DNA of 64,000 bases from JABCPE02 sp963530295 (lineage in GTDB: Bacteria > Bacteroidota > Bacteroidia > Flavobacteriales > Weeksellaceae). A model generated the notes under the pieces. That model worked only from the letters and a program-made list of their open reading frames with translations, had not been told where the DNA came from and ran no database searches. The stretch lies in NCBI GenBank assembly GCA_963530295.1, contig CAUSCF010000008.1:6689-70688 (forward strand), read 5' to 3'. Shown here piece after piece: positions 45,540 to 55,024 of the stretch. The position numbers were made by a program, and so were the translations under genes. How positions within the stretch are numbered: the stretch's first letter is position 1; each line of letters opens with the position of its first letter.

Positions 45540-47171
45540 TCAAATTTCTGGGAGTCCTAATTCTCTTAAAAATTGATTGTGTTGCCTTGTTGAATTTTCA
45601 ATCTTTACTTCACTATCTTTTAGTTGTTTATGTGTTATTTTCAAATCTACTTTTTTTTCTTCGAGAGCTGTACTAATATATCTAGAAATATTAAGGTTAT
45701 ACCCATTTTTCTCTATTTCATGGATTGAAACTCTACGGGCGTATCGCTCAATATACTCTGGCCGGCTCCGATAGGTATCTACGATTTTCTGAATATGTTC
45801 TTCTTCCAAAGAATTTTGTCTTTTTTCTGCCTTATAGTGTTCTGACGCATTAATAAACAATACATCATCAACTTTTTTACATTTTTTCAAAACTAAAATG
45901 CAAACTGGAATTCCTGTGGAATAAAATAAATTGGAAGGTAAACCTATTACAGTATCAATATATCTTTCTTTTAACAATTTTGTACGAATTCGCTCTTCTG
46001 CTCCTCCTCGAAATAAAACACCATGTGGTAAAATGATTGCCATTGTCCCATCCCCCTTCAAAAAGTGGAGACCATGCAGTAAAAATGCAAAATCAGCTGC
46101 TGATTTTGGAGCTAAACCATAGCTCTTAAAACGAAAATCTTCTGCCAATGTATCATTAGGCTCCCAACGCAAACTAAATGGCGGATTGGCAACAATAGCA
46201 TCAAATTCTATTTTTTTGCTCGGATTCATCTCATTGAGTAAATTCCATTGGTTAAGCAAAGTATCTCCATGAAAAATATCAAACTCCGTATCCTTCATTC
46301 CATGTAGAAGCATATTCATCCGAGCTAGATTGTAAGTAGTAATATTTTTCTCTTGCCCATAAATTTTACCTATACTACCTCCATTTTCTTGTATTTTATT
46401 CCGAACATTCAATAGCAAAGAGCCAGAACCGCATGCAAAATCCAAGACTTTATCTAATTTGGATTTAGCTCCCAATGTAGGATCTTGGCTATCTAAAATT
46501 ACAATTTCAGATAAAATGGTAGAAACCTGCTGAGGAGTGTAAAATTCCCCTGCTTTTTTACCCGAACCTGCGGCAAATTTCCCAATCAAATATTCATAAG
46601 CATCACCAAGCGTATCTGTATCAGTAGAGAAGTCGGCAATACCTGTTGCAATTTTTGTGATGATTTTGCAAAGTTTCTCATTTCTTTCTTTATAAGTTTT
46701 GCCTAATTTATCCGAATTGAGATTGATTTCAGAAAACAAACCTTTGAAAGAGCTATTAAAAGATTCTTCTTCTATGTGACGAAAACCTTGTTGTAGAGTT
46801 TCTAACAATTCATCCTTCTGAGTACGAGCCAATTCTGTAATATTACTCCAGAGATATCGCGGTTCAATAACATAATGTACTTTTCTGCGCATTTGTTTCT
46901 CAAAATCCTCGATGTAGTTTTTATTTTCTTTATACCATATTTCCAAAGGTGGTGGTACTCTAAAATCCACTCTTTTATCTTCTGACGGACTTTCAGGATA
47001 GTCATTTCCTAATTCCTTTTTAGCAGCTTCTTCATAATTGAAAGATAAATACCTTAAGAAAAGAAAGGAAAGCATATAATCTCTAAAATCATCTGCATTC
47101 ATTGCACCTCTTAAGTCATCTGCAATAGCCCAAAGTGTATCACCTAATTTATTTTGTTGTTTCTGTGTCAT
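45540..47171 (-). CDS. hsdM: Type I restriction-modification methyltransferase subunit
   Basis: 543 residues. N-terminal HsdM domain (LGDTLWAIADDLRGAMNADD), motif I DFACGSGSLL at 244-253, and motif IV NPPF at 329-332. It methylates adenine within a site chosen by HsdS and is also a structural part of the restriction complex. Last gene of the operon, 14 bp after the anticodon nuclease gene. Full length and no damage seen. Confidence 0.92.
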   Translation of the reverse strand: MTQKQQNKLGDTLWAIADDLRGAMNADDFRDYMLSFLFLRYLSFNYEEAAKKELGNDYPESPSEDKRVDFRVPPPLEIWYKENKNYIEDFEKQMRRKVHYVIEPRYLWSNITELARTQKDELLETLQQGFRHIEEESFNSSFKGLFSEINLNSDKLGKTYKERNEKLCKIITKIATGIADFSTDTDTLGDAYEYLIGKFAAGSGKKAGEFYTPQQVSTILSEIVILDSQDPTLGAKSKLDKVLDFACGSGSLLLNVRNKIQENGGSIGKIYGQEKNITTYNLARMNMLLHGMKDTEFDIFHGDTLLNQWNLLNEMNPSKKIEFDAIVANPPFSLRWEPNDTLAEDFRFKSYGLAPKSAADFAFLLHGLHFLKGDGTMAIILPHGVLFRGGAEERIRTKLLKERYIDTVIGLPSNLFYSTGIPVCILVLKKCKKVDDVLFINASEHYKAEKRQNSLEEEHIQKIVDTYRSRPEYIERYARRVSIHEIEKNGYNLNISRYISTALEEKKVDLKITHKQLKDSEVKIENSTRQHNQFLRELGLPEI

Positions 47172-47185
47172 ACTGTTGTTATTTA

Positions 47186-48325
47186 CTATTCTTCATTAAA
47201 TATTTGGGGAAAATAGAATTCATATTTATTCAAAAAACCATCTAATATTCGTCTAAATAGATCTTTATTATCATTATTCATTTCTTTAGGGTCGAATATG
47301 GAATACCTACCATGGCTAAATAATTGTAAGGCTCGTTCAAAAACTATTTCATCATCTAAATGATTAATACATTTATCAATTTTATCATATCCAAAAAAAG
47401 AAGCTGTCTTTTCTAAAATACTTCTTAGAGAATTGAAATGATATGTATAAATTTTATCAGATTCTGCCACTTTTTTTAGCTCGCTCAGTATGGCTATATG
47501 ATGAAAGAAGGGAGTGTCTTCAGTATCTTGTAAACTATATCCATTCATTTCTTTACCATGTAAGAAATATCGTTTACTTTTGACTTTTCTACCAAATTGA
47601 TTGTGAAGTACATTAAAAAATAAACTATGATGAGTTGAAATTACTGTTTTAATTGGCATACTAAATTTCCCTTCTGTATCCTTTGTTATTAATAAATTAC
47701 ATAAATCACAAGCAATAGCAATGGCATTGTTTTCGTCTAAAGATGAGATTGGATCATCTATATAGATGTATTTCACCCAACTATAAGCAGGATCTTTATC
47801 AATAACTAACTGACAAATAGCCATAAAAAAACACCAGATAAATAGAGTTTCTTCTCCTCTTGATATTTTAATATTCTCTATCATTTGTTGATTACCTTCA
47901 ATAACTATACTTCTTGAAAAACGCACAACATAATTATCATAGTCAATATCAAAATGTAAATCAGTATAATTACGGAAAAATGCCTCTACCTTGCTATTTA
48001 AATCTAATTCGCGTAATCCTTCAAAAAATGCAGATTCAGATTTTAGCTCAAGAAATCTATTTGTATCATTTTCTAAATCATTGTTCCAAAAAAATAAATC
48101 TTCTGTAAATGCATTGAAATACAAAGTATCTCTACTCGTTACATTTCCATCTTCATCAAAAGTTTTGCCTATTTGTTTAAACTCCATGGAAAGTCTGGTT
48201 TTTCCTATTCCATTGTGAGCAAAAATGAGTATCAAATCTTTCTCTTTTCTACCCTCTTCTGTTAATTTTTCTCGAAAATTCTCAGCAATTTCTGTTAAAG
48301 CTCCAAAATTTACTACTGTATTCAT
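47186..48325 (-). CDS. prrC: PrrC-type anticodon nuclease
   Basis: 379 residues (E. coli PrrC is 396). ABC-type ATPase: N-G-I-G-K-T at 38-43, LYFNAFTEDLFFWNNDLEND, signature SRGEE at 155-159, Walker B YIYIDDPISSLDE around 190, and STHHS for the H-loop. The C-terminal nuclease domain has HFNSLRSILEKTASFFGY and FSHGR: R301, E305 and H338 match the Arg-Glu-His triad of PrrC in spacing (R+4, R+37). PrrC cuts the anticodon loop of a tRNA when phage disables the linked type I enzyme. Here it lies between hsdS and hsdM in one operon. Confidence 0.85.
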   Translation of the reverse strand: MNTVVNFGALTEIAENFREKLTEEGRKEKDLILIFAHNGIGKTRLSMEFKQIGKTFDEDGNVTSRDTLYFNAFTEDLFFWNNDLENDTNRFLELKSESAFFEGLRELDLNSKVEAFFRNYTDLHFDIDYDNYVVRFSRSIVIEGNQQMIENIKISRGEETLFIWCFFMAICQLVIDKDPAYSWVKYIYIDDPISSLDENNAIAIACDLCNLLITKDTEGKFSMPIKTVISTHHSLFFNVLHNQFGRKVKSKRYFLHGKEMNGYSLQDTEDTPFFHHIAILSELKKVAESDKIYTYHFNSLRSILEKTASFFGYDKIDKCINHLDDEIVFERALQLFSHGRYSIFDPKEMNNDNKDLFRRILDGFLNKYEFYFPQIFNEE

Positions 48326-48330
48326 TTTTT

Positions 48331-49596
48331 TTAATTCATTACAGGAAACAATCCCTGCATTAGTCCTTTTTTATGTTGTTTTAATAACTCTATTTTTTGG
48401 TCTTGTGCTTCTATGGTTTCATCCAAAGATGAAAGACAATCAGCTATTTTTTGTTGTTCTTTTATTGTTGGTAATAAAACTTTTGTATTTCGCAGGTCAT
48501 TCATGTTAATTTTCATGGGAACTGCATTTAATAATGATTTACTGCGAATTTCTTTCTGATATACTTCTGATTGAAAATATCCATTTAAATAATGCGGAAT
48601 GAATTTATCCGATTTTTTTACAGTAGCAAGTGTTACATAAATACTGAATTCGTAATCCCAACTTACTACAGTTGAAAATCCAATATTTCCAATTCTTGTA
48701 ATCAGAATATCATCTTTTTCAGGTTTATTTTTAGCCGTTAAAATTAAATAATCCTCCTTCGAAATGAATTTATTCTTATTTTTACTTATTAGATTTTCAA
48801 CACTAAAAAATGGTATTCCTTCTTCTGTATATTTTGGTGTTTGATGTGTCCCATCAAAAATTGAAAATGAAATTTCCCCCAGCGTTTTCTCCTCCCATGC
48901 CCCATCATTTATAAATTCTGGAAAACGAAGCTTTGGCAAGTTACCCCCCCCTATAACATCATGATTATCATTGACTTGCGGGAAAAGCTGCTGCATCAAA
49001 CCTTTTTTATGCTCTTTAAGCAATTTTAGTTTTTCCTCCTGCGCCTCAATAAGTTCATCTAAAGATGAAAGACAATTGGCAATTTTTTGTTGCTCCTTAA
49101 GAGAAGGAATTTTAATATTTATATTTTCTATATTTGATTTATTTATCCCTGCTTGAGCTCCACCTCCTGCCAAAGATTCAATCTGTTTTGTTATCCTTTG
49201 AAGATAATAATACAAAAATTTAGAATCTAAATTTACTAAATTCACAAACCCTGCAACAGATTGATTTCCACAACATTCAAAATTTAAAAATCCTATTTTT
49301 CCTAAGGTTGCTCCTGTCATAGCAAGGACAGTTGTGTTTTGGGGTAGTAGTTTTGTTGAACTTTGTTGTAACCCTTCTGTAGTAATATATTTTGTTGGGT
49401 ATCGAATAATATTATTTTTTAATTCTCCTGAACCTATCCAACCTATATCCCCCCCCCAATATTCCTCTACATCTGTACTTGGGGTACCTCCCACAACCAC
49501 TTTACTAACCTCTCCTAATATATTCTCTCTCCATGCTTGTGAAAACTCTTTAAATCGTAATTTGGGTATTAGCTTATTTTTTTTATTAGTCATCAT
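48331..49596 (-). CDS. hsdS: Type I restriction specificity subunit, possibly phase variable
   Basis: 421 residues with two target-recognition domains (TRDs) and two near-identical conserved helices: LKEQQKIANCLSSLDELIEA about 170-190 and IKEQQKIADCLSSLDETIEA near the end, both followed by HKKGLMQ.LFP. It directs HsdM and HsdR to a split DNA site. Two poly-G tracts lie in the coding strand (G9 at codons 47-49, G8 at about codon 216, exactly between the two halves). Either tract changing length would truncate the protein. Order: hsdR, 250-bp gap, hsdS, 5 bp, prrC. Confidence 0.92.
   Translation of the reverse strand: MMTNKKNKLIPKLRFKEFSQAWRENILGEVSKVVVGGTPSTDVEEYWGGDIGWIGSGELKNNIIRYPTKYITTEGLQQSSTKLLPQNTTVLAMTGATLGKIGFLNFECCGNQSVAGFVNLVNLDSKFLYYYLQRITKQIESLAGGGAQAGINKSNIENINIKIPSLKEQQKIANCLSSLDELIEAQEEKLKLLKEHKKGLMQQLFPQVNDNHDVIGGGNLPKLRFPEFINDGAWEEKTLGEISFSIFDGTHQTPKYTEEGIPFFSVENLISKNKNKFISKEDYLILTAKNKPEKDDILITRIGNIGFSTVVSWDYEFSIYVTLATVKKSDKFIPHYLNGYFQSEVYQKEIRSKSLLNAVPMKINMNDLRNTKVLLPTIKEQQKIADCLSSLDETIEAQDQKIELLKQHKKGLMQGLFPVMN
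48944..48951 (-). repeat. G8 homopolymer between the two hsdS halves
   Basis: Coding strand ATA GGG GGG GGT AAC. Loss of one G puts TAA about a dozen codons later; gain of one G gives TAA at once. Either leaves a half-subunit with only the first TRD. Confidence 0.9.
49449..49457 (-). repeat. G9 homopolymer in the first hsdS TRD
   Basis: Coding strand TAT TGG GGG GGG GAT ATA. Loss of one G creates TAG two codons on; gain of one G leads to a stop after a short out-of-frame stretch. In so AT-rich a sequence this is the longest G run I found. Confidence 0.9.
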
Positions 49597-49847
49597 AAAT
49601 AAAATTAAATTGGATATAAAATCTCAAGCAATGCTACTGTTTAAAAAAAATGTCTTTTATCTAACATTTAATTTTATATTTTTTTTCATAAAATACTTTA
49701 TTATCAATTATTGATAGCATTTTGCTTAACATTTTTATTTTAAAAGTTATTAATTATCAGTATTTTAAAAGTAAATATTTTAAACTTTTATCTTTCAAAA
49801 TATATTTAACGCAGTTTCTTATATAATAATTCCAATCATACTAACAT

Positions 49848-52800
49848 CTATTCATAGGCTTCCAAGCCACTGATTTCAGCACCTTGAGCTAATTTTTTCA
49901 ATTGGGGAATTAAATCTTCCATTAAAGATAATTCTCTTTGACTTCGCTCTTTCCAACTAAGTTCTAAAGGGATTAACAGGTCGGTAAGTTTTTCACCATC
50001 AAATATCATTCTTGCTAAAATATTTTCCACAAAGGTTTTTAGAGTCACAGTTGTTAATCCATGTTTATTTGCTATCTCTGCTAATTCTTTGTTATATTTT
50101 TGGTTTTTGAATGCATCAAATAACTGTGTCAATTCTTCTTTTCCGTAGCCCTTTGTCCAATCCAAATTATCAATAAAATCAGATAAATCTTGTTCTTCAT
50201 CCATTAAGTTTGATGTTGATTTCAACAAGTTTTTGACTTGTTCTTTACTCATCTTTTGTTTTGTTGTTTTTTGCTGAGTACTATCAGAAATCAAGTCCAT
50301 AATATAGTCATAATCAATAACAGAAGAAGCAAACAAGATAAATTCAAAGTCCAATTCTTGAATCTCAATGGGCGCATCATCACCTTGCTTGTCTTGAATC
50401 ATTTTTAGTTGTTTGGCTGTTTCTAAATATGAACTTCGAAATCCATGTAAGGTTTCAGTAGGCAAAATAGTTTCAATGACTTTTTTTTGTTCCTCTTCTA
50501 AATCAGTGTATTGATTGAGCTGTGTTTTTAGTTTTTGTATTTCTTTGAAATTTTTTACAAAAGCAATCCGTGCAGCATCTCCTTTTAGATTATAAACTTC
50601 CTGAGGCTCATTCACAAGATTTTGTTCAGTCATAAATACTTCCAATTTCTTTACAGCTTCTCTATATTTTTCAATAACAACAGAGGCAGGTTCTACAAGC
50701 CAAATTTCTTTGGCTTGTTCACTATTTTTTCCTGAAAAAAGAGCAATAGCTTGATTAACAGCATCTTGCTGTGAACGAAAATCTAAAATGTTTCCATAAG
50801 GTTTCGTATCATTAAGCACACGATTAGTTCTAGAAAAAGCCTGAATCAATCCATGGTATTTCAAATTTTTATCTACATATAATGTATTGAGATATTTACT
50901 ATCAAACCCAGTAAGTAACATATCTACTACAATAGTAATATCAATTTTATTTTGATTAGAATACTCTTTATTACTATATTTCTGAAGTTTTATTCTATTT
51001 TGAACATCTTGATAATATAGGTCAAATTCGTTAATATTATGATTTGTTCCAAACTGCCTATTATAATCATTGATAATTTGTATCAGTGTCTCCTTTTTTT
51101 CTTCTGGATTTTGCTGATTGTCTTCTTTTTCTTGAATTAGATCTTCTTGTAATTGTTTAATGTCTGCTGAGTTTTTCAAGCTATTAAGATCATTTTCTTT
51201 TTCCATTAATTGAGCTGGTGGAGAAAACACACAAGCAATATTCAAGGGTTTAAAATCTTCATTTTTCTGTTGTTTACTTCTCTGTATTTTCCTGAAAAGT
51301 TTATAGTACTCAATGGCATCATTAATAGAAGCAGTTGCAAATATTGCGTTAAATTTTCTAGAATTTGTAGCAGAATCATGTTTATCCAAAATAGCATCTA
51401 CTACTGCTTGTTTGGTAATTAAATCACCATGTTTATGTGTTTGATTACCCTCTCCTTTATAATAATCAATATGAAAACGCAGCACATTTCTATCTTCTAT
51501 AGCGTTGGTGATGGTATAATCATGTAGTTCTTTCTCGAAGATAGATTCTGTAGTTTTATAGCTTTCGTATTGGCCTTCTCGGATTTTAGCTGTTGAATTT
51601 TGTTCAAAAATAGGTGTTCCTGTGAAGCCAAATAATTGAGCATTTGGGAAAAATTCTGTAATTGCTCGATGATTTTCACCAAACTGAGAACGATGGCATT
51701 CGTCAAAAATAAATACAACTCTTTTATCGCTCATTACCTGCAACCGTTCTTTGTAATTTTTCTTATTGGCATCATCTAACGCCAATCCTAATTTTTGAAT
51801 TGTAGTAACTATCACTTTATCAGCATAATCTGAAGAAAGCAAACGCCTTACCAAAGTTTCGGTATTGGTATTTTCTTCTACACTGTTCTCCTGAAATTTA
51901 TTAAACTCCTCTCTAGTTTGGCGATCAAGGTCTTTTCTATCCACTACAAATAGACATTTTTCTATTTCTGGATTATCTTTCATAAGTGTAGATGCTTTGA
52001 ACGAAGTCAAAGTTTTCCCACTTCCTGTAGTATGCCAAATATACCCATTTCCCCTATTCTGTTTTACACATTCATCAATTGCCTTTACTGCGTAAATTTG
52101 ATATGGACGCATTACAAGCAATTTTTGCTCACTTTCTACCAAGACCATATATTTACTAATCATCTCACCAAGTGTGCATTTAGGTAAAAAAAACTGTGTA
52201 AAATCTTTTAGCCCTGAAATTTTCCTATTTTGAATATCAGCAAACTCGTATACAGGTAAAAATTGTTCATCTGCATTAAAAGTAAAATGCTCATTTCTAT
52301 TATTTGCAAAATAAAGTGTTTTAGTTCCATTACTTACGATAAACATTTGCATAAAACACAACAAAGAATTGGAGTAACCATTACCTTTTTCGTTTTTATA
52401 ATCTACAATTTGTTGCATTGCCTTACGATGTGACACATCGCCTCTTTTGAGTTCTATTTGCACCAAAGGCAAGCCATTAATAAGAAGGATAATATCATAT
52501 CTTTGATGACTATTTTCTGTATTGATTTTCAGCTGATTGACTACTTCAAAATCATTCTTACACCAATCTTTAATATCTACTAAACTATAAATAAGAGGAG
52601 TACCATCTTCACGCAAAAAATATCGTTTTTCACGCAATGATTTTGAGGCTATAAAAACATCCGCATTAATAATTTCTTCACGAAGTCTAAGAAATTCACT
52701 ACTTGTAAGATGGACACGATTCAACCTTTCAAACTTGGCTTTAAAGTTCTGTTCAAGAGTTTTTCTATCAGTAATATCAGGTCGGTAGGTGTACTTTAAT

Positions 52801-52850
52801 TCTTTTAGCCAATCCAATAAATTATTTTCTATTTGAAATTCCTTGCTCAT
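49848..52850 (-). CDS. hsdR: Type I restriction endonuclease subunit
   Basis: About 1000 residues. I use the ATG at 52850 (MSKEFQIENNLL) because the upstream GTG at 52874 lies inside the promoter -7 element. Nuclease domain with D and E-x-K in YDIILLINGLPLVQIELKRG; helicase Walker A HTTGSGKT; FIFDECHRSQFG; GFTGTPI; later RTNRVLND. HsdR moves DNA and cuts far from unmethylated sites. First gene of the operon. Numbering from 52850 shifts motifs by 8. Confidence 0.92.
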   Translation of the reverse strand: MSKEFQIENNLLDWLKELKYTYRPDITDRKTLEQNFKAKFERLNRVHLTSSEFLRLREEIINADVFIASKSLREKRYFLREDGTPLIYSLVDIKDWCKNDFEVVNQLKINTENSHQRYDIILLINGLPLVQIELKRGDVSHRKAMQQIVDYKNEKGNGYSNSLLCFMQMFIVSNGTKTLYFANNRNEHFTFNADEQFLPVYEFADIQNRKISGLKDFTQFFLPKCTLGEMISKYMVLVESEQKLLVMRPYQIYAVKAIDECVKQNRGNGYIWHTTGSGKTLTSFKASTLMKDNPEIEKCLFVVDRKDLDRQTREEFNKFQENSVEENTNTETLVRRLLSSDYADKVIVTTIQKLGLALDDANKKNYKERLQVMSDKRVVFIFDECHRSQFGENHRAITEFFPNAQLFGFTGTPIFEQNSTAKIREGQYESYKTTESIFEKELHDYTITNAIEDRNVLRFHIDYYKGEGNQTHKHGDLITKQAVVDAILDKHDSATNSRKFNAIFATASINDAIEYYKLFRKIQRSKQQKNEDFKPLNIACVFSPPAQLMEKENDLNSLKNSADIKQLQEDLIQEKEDNQQNPEEKKETLIQIINDYNRQFGTNHNINEFDLYYQDVQNRIKLQKYSNKEYSNQNKIDITIVVDMLLTGFDSKYLNTLYVDKNLKYHGLIQAFSRTNRVLNDTKPYGNILDFRSQQDAVNQAIALFSGKNSEQAKEIWLVEPASVVIEKYREAVKKLEVFMTEQNLVNEPQEVYNLKGDAARIAFVKNFKEIQKLKTQLNQYTDLEEEQKKVIETILPTETLHGFRSSYLETAKQLKMIQDKQGDDAPIEIQELDFEFILFASSVIDYDYIMDLISDSTQQKTTKQKMSKEQVKNLLKSTSNLMDEEQDLSDFIDNLDWTKGYGKEELTQLFDAFKNQKYNKELAEIANKHGLTTVTLKTFVENILARMIFDGEKLTDLLIPLELSWKERSQRELSLMEDLIPQLKKLAQGAEISGLEAYE

Positions 52851-52873
52851 AGTAAAATTACTGTAATAAGACA

Positions 52874-52881
52874 CAAATGTA
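52874..52881 (-). promoter_or_regulatory. -7 element of the hsdR operon
   Basis: TACATTTG on the - strand, a full TAnnTTTG match, 23 bases before the ATG at 52850. No clear TTG at -33 was found. It decides the hsdR start. Confidence 0.55.
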
Positions 52882-53003
52882 ACAATATTTATAACATTAG
52901 TGATTATATTTGATATGATTAATAGAAAATCTTTATATACATTAGTAAGATTTTTTTGAAATATTTTGTACTAATTTATAGAGTACCTTACCTTATCAAT
53001 AAC

Positions 53004-53011
53004 TATATTTG
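53004..53011 (+). promoter_or_regulatory. -7 element for the DUF2971 gene
   Basis: TATATTTG, a full TAnnTTTG match, 22 bases before the ATG at 53034. The upstream in-frame ATG at 52956 would lie before the transcript start and is therefore rejected. Divergent to the hsdR promoter. Confidence 0.5.
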
Positions 53012-53033
53012 TAGAAATAAATGTCAAATTATA

Positions 53034-54287
53034 ATGGAAAATAAAGATTTAGAAAGATACCATAATGAAATATTATCTTATATAGGAAAATATGAGAATA
53101 ATGTTTCCAAAACTAATGCGAAAGAAGTTATTGACTCATTCAAAGAAGAATGGGTAAATTCTATTGGTTATATTTTTAAGAGAGAAGATTTAGGACAAAA
53201 GTATGGAAAAGCTTTGATTTTATATTCTGTCGGAATATTTGAACTAGAAACTCTATCAGAAGACGAAGTTGAGTTGCTATCTGAAAGAATTAAATTCTTT
53301 GACGAAAACGAGCCTGTAAAATACATGTTAAGGATCAAAACCACACTATTTATAAATGTTGCTCTATGCTGGCATAGACTAGGAGACAAGTATAAGAAAA
53401 ATATAATAGATTCCATAAAAAAGTATATTTACTATTTGATATGTGATTCTTATAATACAAGTTATAGCCCAAGCGCATATAAGTTTAGGACATGCAACGA
53501 ATACTTATTTCAATCATTAATTAACGAAAGTATAGGGCTGACATCTCCAGGATATTTTAACGATCCGTTTGATAGCCCTATTCTTGAGCTATTGAATAAT
53601 GATGAAGATTTTTCTCAATATATTCGCCAAGCTTATAATGAAGGTCTGAAAGTTTCTTGTTTTTCATCAAATATAAAACTACCAAGAGAAGAAACACACC
53701 AAGTTATAAATAACGAAGAAAAGCTAAAGGAAGCTCTTCCTGAATACTTGAATGAGCTGATGTGGGCACATTATGCAGACTCTCACAAAGGGGTATGTAT
53801 CAAGTATCACTTCCCTAATTCATTCACAAAATTTGTCGACAATAGTGATGGAGTTACTTGTTTTTTTAATGATGTAACTTATTCTAATAGTGATATCAGT
53901 CAATATTCTAACAAAGATAGTATCAATATGAAGGATGCTTTTTTTCTTAAAGGAAAACAATGGGAATACGAAAACGAATTAAGGCTCTTATACTTCGATG
54001 TTAATGGGAGAGAGGGATATAAAGTCATAAAAGCTGAGAATTGTATTGAAGCTGTATATTTTGGGTTAAGATGTTCTGAAGAAAATAAGACTACTATTAT
54101 GAACATCTTAAAGGACAAAAAGCTTATTCGGGAAAAGCAAACGGAAAGTCCAATTAAATTTTATCAAATGGAGGTAGACAAAGAACATTTTGGACAAGTG
54201 AAAGCTGTTGAAATCAAACCTGATGCAGTATCTAAAAACTGTCGATGTTGGATAATACAATTCATAAAGAAGCTAATGCATTTATGA
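53034..54287 (+). CDS. DUF2971 domain protein in a defence island
   Basis: About 417 residues from ATG 53034. The N-terminal 140 residues are helical and unassigned. The DUF2971 part follows: LFQSLINESIGLTSPGYFND then PFDSP, MWAHYADSHKGVCIKYHF, KGKQWEYENELRLLY and AVYFGLRC. DUF2971 proteins are widespread, often next to restriction or abortive-infection genes; their biochemistry is not known to me. It is divergent from hsdR and has its own promoter, so it is a separate unit. Confidence 0.75.
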   Translation: MENKDLERYHNEILSYIGKYENNVSKTNAKEVIDSFKEEWVNSIGYIFKREDLGQKYGKALILYSVGIFELETLSEDEVELLSERIKFFDENEPVKYMLRIKTTLFINVALCWHRLGDKYKKNIIDSIKKYIYYLICDSYNTSYSPSAYKFRTCNEYLFQSLINESIGLTSPGYFNDPFDSPILELLNNDEDFSQYIRQAYNEGLKVSCFSSNIKLPREETHQVINNEEKLKEALPEYLNELMWAHYADSHKGVCIKYHFPNSFTKFVDNSDGVTCFFNDVTYSNSDISQYSNKDSINMKDAFFLKGKQWEYENELRLLYFDVNGREGYKVIKAENCIEAVYFGLRCSEENKTTIMNILKDKKLIREKQTESPIKFYQMEVDKEHFGQVKAVEIKPDAVSKNCRCWIIQFIKKLMHL

Positions 54288-54632
54288 TAGACAGACTTTA
54301 TTTTTATACTCATCTCGTTACAGAACAAAGAAAAGAAACCATACAAACTAAAATTTGTGCGACTTCATTTTATACTTTTTTTGCTTTTTAGACAAACATT
54401 GAAAAATATATCCATTTTTGACATTCTATTTCCTTATTACAACAGTCCTCAACATTATTCCTCTTTCTGTATTTTTAATAAAATTTCTATCGTTTCAACA
54501 TACTTACCTTTACACAATTAAAAAAATGCTTATAACAAAATAAATAGTTAGGACATTACAATAGGTAAAGAATGAATTAAAAATCTGTTAGATTTGTAAA
54601 AATAGTTATAAAAAAAACAACTAACTAACAAT

Positions 54633-54665
54633 AGTCCCTAATATAAAAAACAGGGACCTTTTTAG
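54633..54665 (+). terminator. Hairpin terminator
   Basis: GTCCCT and AGGGAC pair over a 12-base A-rich loop, followed by CTTTTTAG. It lies 346 bp after the DUF2971 stop, so it may belong to a lost gene or a tmRNA locus. Confidence 0.55.
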
Positions 54666-54776
54666 TGTTAGTCCATGGTATTTTATGATAAATCATATTA
54701 ATTATAACTCAATATAACTCATTGATTTTAAGCAAAATGATGTTTTATAATAATTTATTACAATATTAATAAAATC

Positions 54777-54818
54777 CCTCCAGCTCCACAAAGTTTGTAA
54801 TTTGCTATAAATCAACAC
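54777..54818 (+). repeat. Direct repeat resembling a tmRNA 3' end, left copy
   Basis: CCTCCAGCTCCACAA at 54777-54791 and TAAATCAACAC at 54808-54818. Both blocks recur at 56184-56198 and 56208-56218. Many ssrA genes end in CTCCAGCTCCACCA, a common attachment site. Probably an att-type repeat around the PD-(D/E)xK gene. Confidence 0.6.
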
Positions 54819-54841
54819 CTTAAAAACAAGACAAGTGATTT

Positions 54842-55018
54842 GTAGTAAAAAATAGTAAGTTTTTAGCCTTTGAAGTAGAAGGAGATAATATGGAGTCTGA
54901 CTACTTGGAAGGCTATATTATCATATGCCAAAAAACATCACCTAATGGAATTCCAAACTACATTTTTAGGAGTTAGGATTTCATAGTCGCTCATCATTTA
55001 TCTAAAATATTTTTATAA
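54842..55018 (+). pseudogene. S24-family phage repressor/LexA-like C-terminus, decayed
   Basis: The frame reads FLAFEVEGDNMESDYLEGYI then IICQKTSPNG, YIFRS-stop-DFIVAHHLSK. It is the serine-site region of S24 peptidases (V-x-G-D-S-M-x-x-x-x-x-x-G-D); the serine has become N, the D of the second motif Y, and there is an internal TAG. No N-terminal DNA-binding domain remains. A relic of an earlier prophage. Confidence 0.6.
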
Positions 55019-55024
55019 AACATA

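Larger units (their letters stand above)
54288..55024. other. 737-bp gap between the DUF2971 gene and the PD-(D/E)xK gene
   Basis: No intact gene. It holds a terminator (54633-54665), a repeat resembling a tmRNA end (54777-54818) and a decayed S24 repressor (54842-55018). The first 340 bp after the DUF2971 gene are AT-rich and show no feature I can name. Confidence 0.6.

Noticed and set aside
52851..52874. GTG start for hsdR at 52874
   Set aside because: It overlaps the -7 promoter element; the ATG at 52850 gives a normal leader and the conserved N-terminus.
54842..55018. Functional S24 repressor
   Set aside because: Catalytic serine replaced, internal stop, and no DNA-binding domain.
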